45,146 bases of DNA from a virus. Shown here in pieces: positions 44,986-45,146 of the stretch. The stretch spans positions 1-45,146 of IMG/VR virus record IMGVR_UViG_3300035183_000564; one strand, 5' to 3'. Within the stretch, counting starts at the first letter, position 1, and the number at the start of each line of letters is the position of its first letter. The translations under genes and the position numbers were made by a program. Below the pieces are notes generated by a model that was not told where the DNA came from, did no database searches, and saw only the letters and a program-made list of their open reading frames with translations.

Positions 44986-45146
44986 TTATGCGCTAGGGCG
45001 CGCCGCCCGGATGGCCTCAAGGATATCCTCACGTTGCCATTCCTCGAGGTCCCGAAACAGCTGGTAGGTGCAGTACACCGGGGACCCGCCCCGCCTGAGT
45101 TCGAACTTGCGTTCGAGACAGCGCCAACAGGCGAACGTTTGATAGC
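44986..45146 (-). CDS. zinc-ribbon-like protein, cut by window edge
   Basis: Open frame from the right edge to a TAA at 44986-44988; its start lies beyond the window. At least 52 residues: TFACWRCLERKFELRRGGSP, then VYCTYQLFRDLEEWQREDI and a helical end. CWRC and a later C suggest a zinc site. It precedes a class 2 element, like the 44658 gene. Confidence 0.6.
   Translation of the reverse strand, partial: YQTFACWRCLERKFELRRGGSPVYCTYQLFRDLEEWQREDILEAIRAARPSA

Overview
The window is part of a GC-rich double-stranded DNA siphophage, or a prophage or metagenome-assembled relative. It carries head, neck and long-tail genes on the plus strand, and recombination, DNA-processing and many tiny accessory genes on the minus strand. 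Start codons are ATG, GTG and a few likely TTG, with AGGAGG-type ribosome binding sites and many 4-base ATGA/GTGA stop-start overlaps. One perfect sigma70-type promoter shows the host is an ordinary GC-rich bacterium, but the sequence does not fix its phylum. Terminase, portal, endolysin and integrase genes are not seen here; the first two probably lie left of base 1.

Plus strand, 1-22436: three small Cys-rich proteins, a small membrane protein, a GT4 glycosyltransferase, a ChaB/prohead protease/DUF6582 fusion, the major capsid protein, four neck and tail-completion proteins, the tail tube protein, tail assembly chaperones joined by a programmed -1 frameshift, a tape measure protein, two paralogous distal-tail proteins, a fibre with 135-bp repeats ending in CBM-like and C1q-like domains, and a protein with 29 copies of an FTADA repeat. 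Plus strand, 22440-30351: a promoter and small HTH protein, a PolX-type nucleotidyltransferase, zinc-ribbon and membrane miniproteins, a C5-cytosine methyltransferase, an N6-adenine methyltransferase and a Mom-like acyltransferase-fold protein. The last three look like a DNA-modification (anti-restriction) set.

The strands converge at 30351/30352. Minus strand, 45146 to 30352 (transcribed leftward): a SNF2-type helicase, an HTH protein, a strong promoter (37427-37455), SSB, a RecB/Cas4-like nuclease, a putative annealing protein, an HNH protein, a RusA-like resolvase, a SLOG-like protein and a Phd-like regulator with a three-half-site operator. Together the helicase, SSB, nuclease, annealing protein and resolvase look like a phage recombination/replication module. 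A tRNA-Met(CAT) gene with initiator-like features lies at 39938-40010.

The most striking region is 40538-44985. Seven intergenic spacers between tiny genes each hold what reads as a type II hammerhead ribozyme: GAAA, a perfect helix III, a GUC cleavage site, a compensatorily varying helix I, then CUGAYGA. In each, a helix-I loop can pair with a strand just before the next gene's ribosome binding site. Two further spacers share a different structured element. Several genes between the ribozymes belong to a previously unrecognised paralogous family (CP...H[ED]...C), also present as a tandem duplication at 32307-32837. The arrangement suggests that a polycistronic phage transcript cuts itself into mRNAs with hairpin-protected ends.
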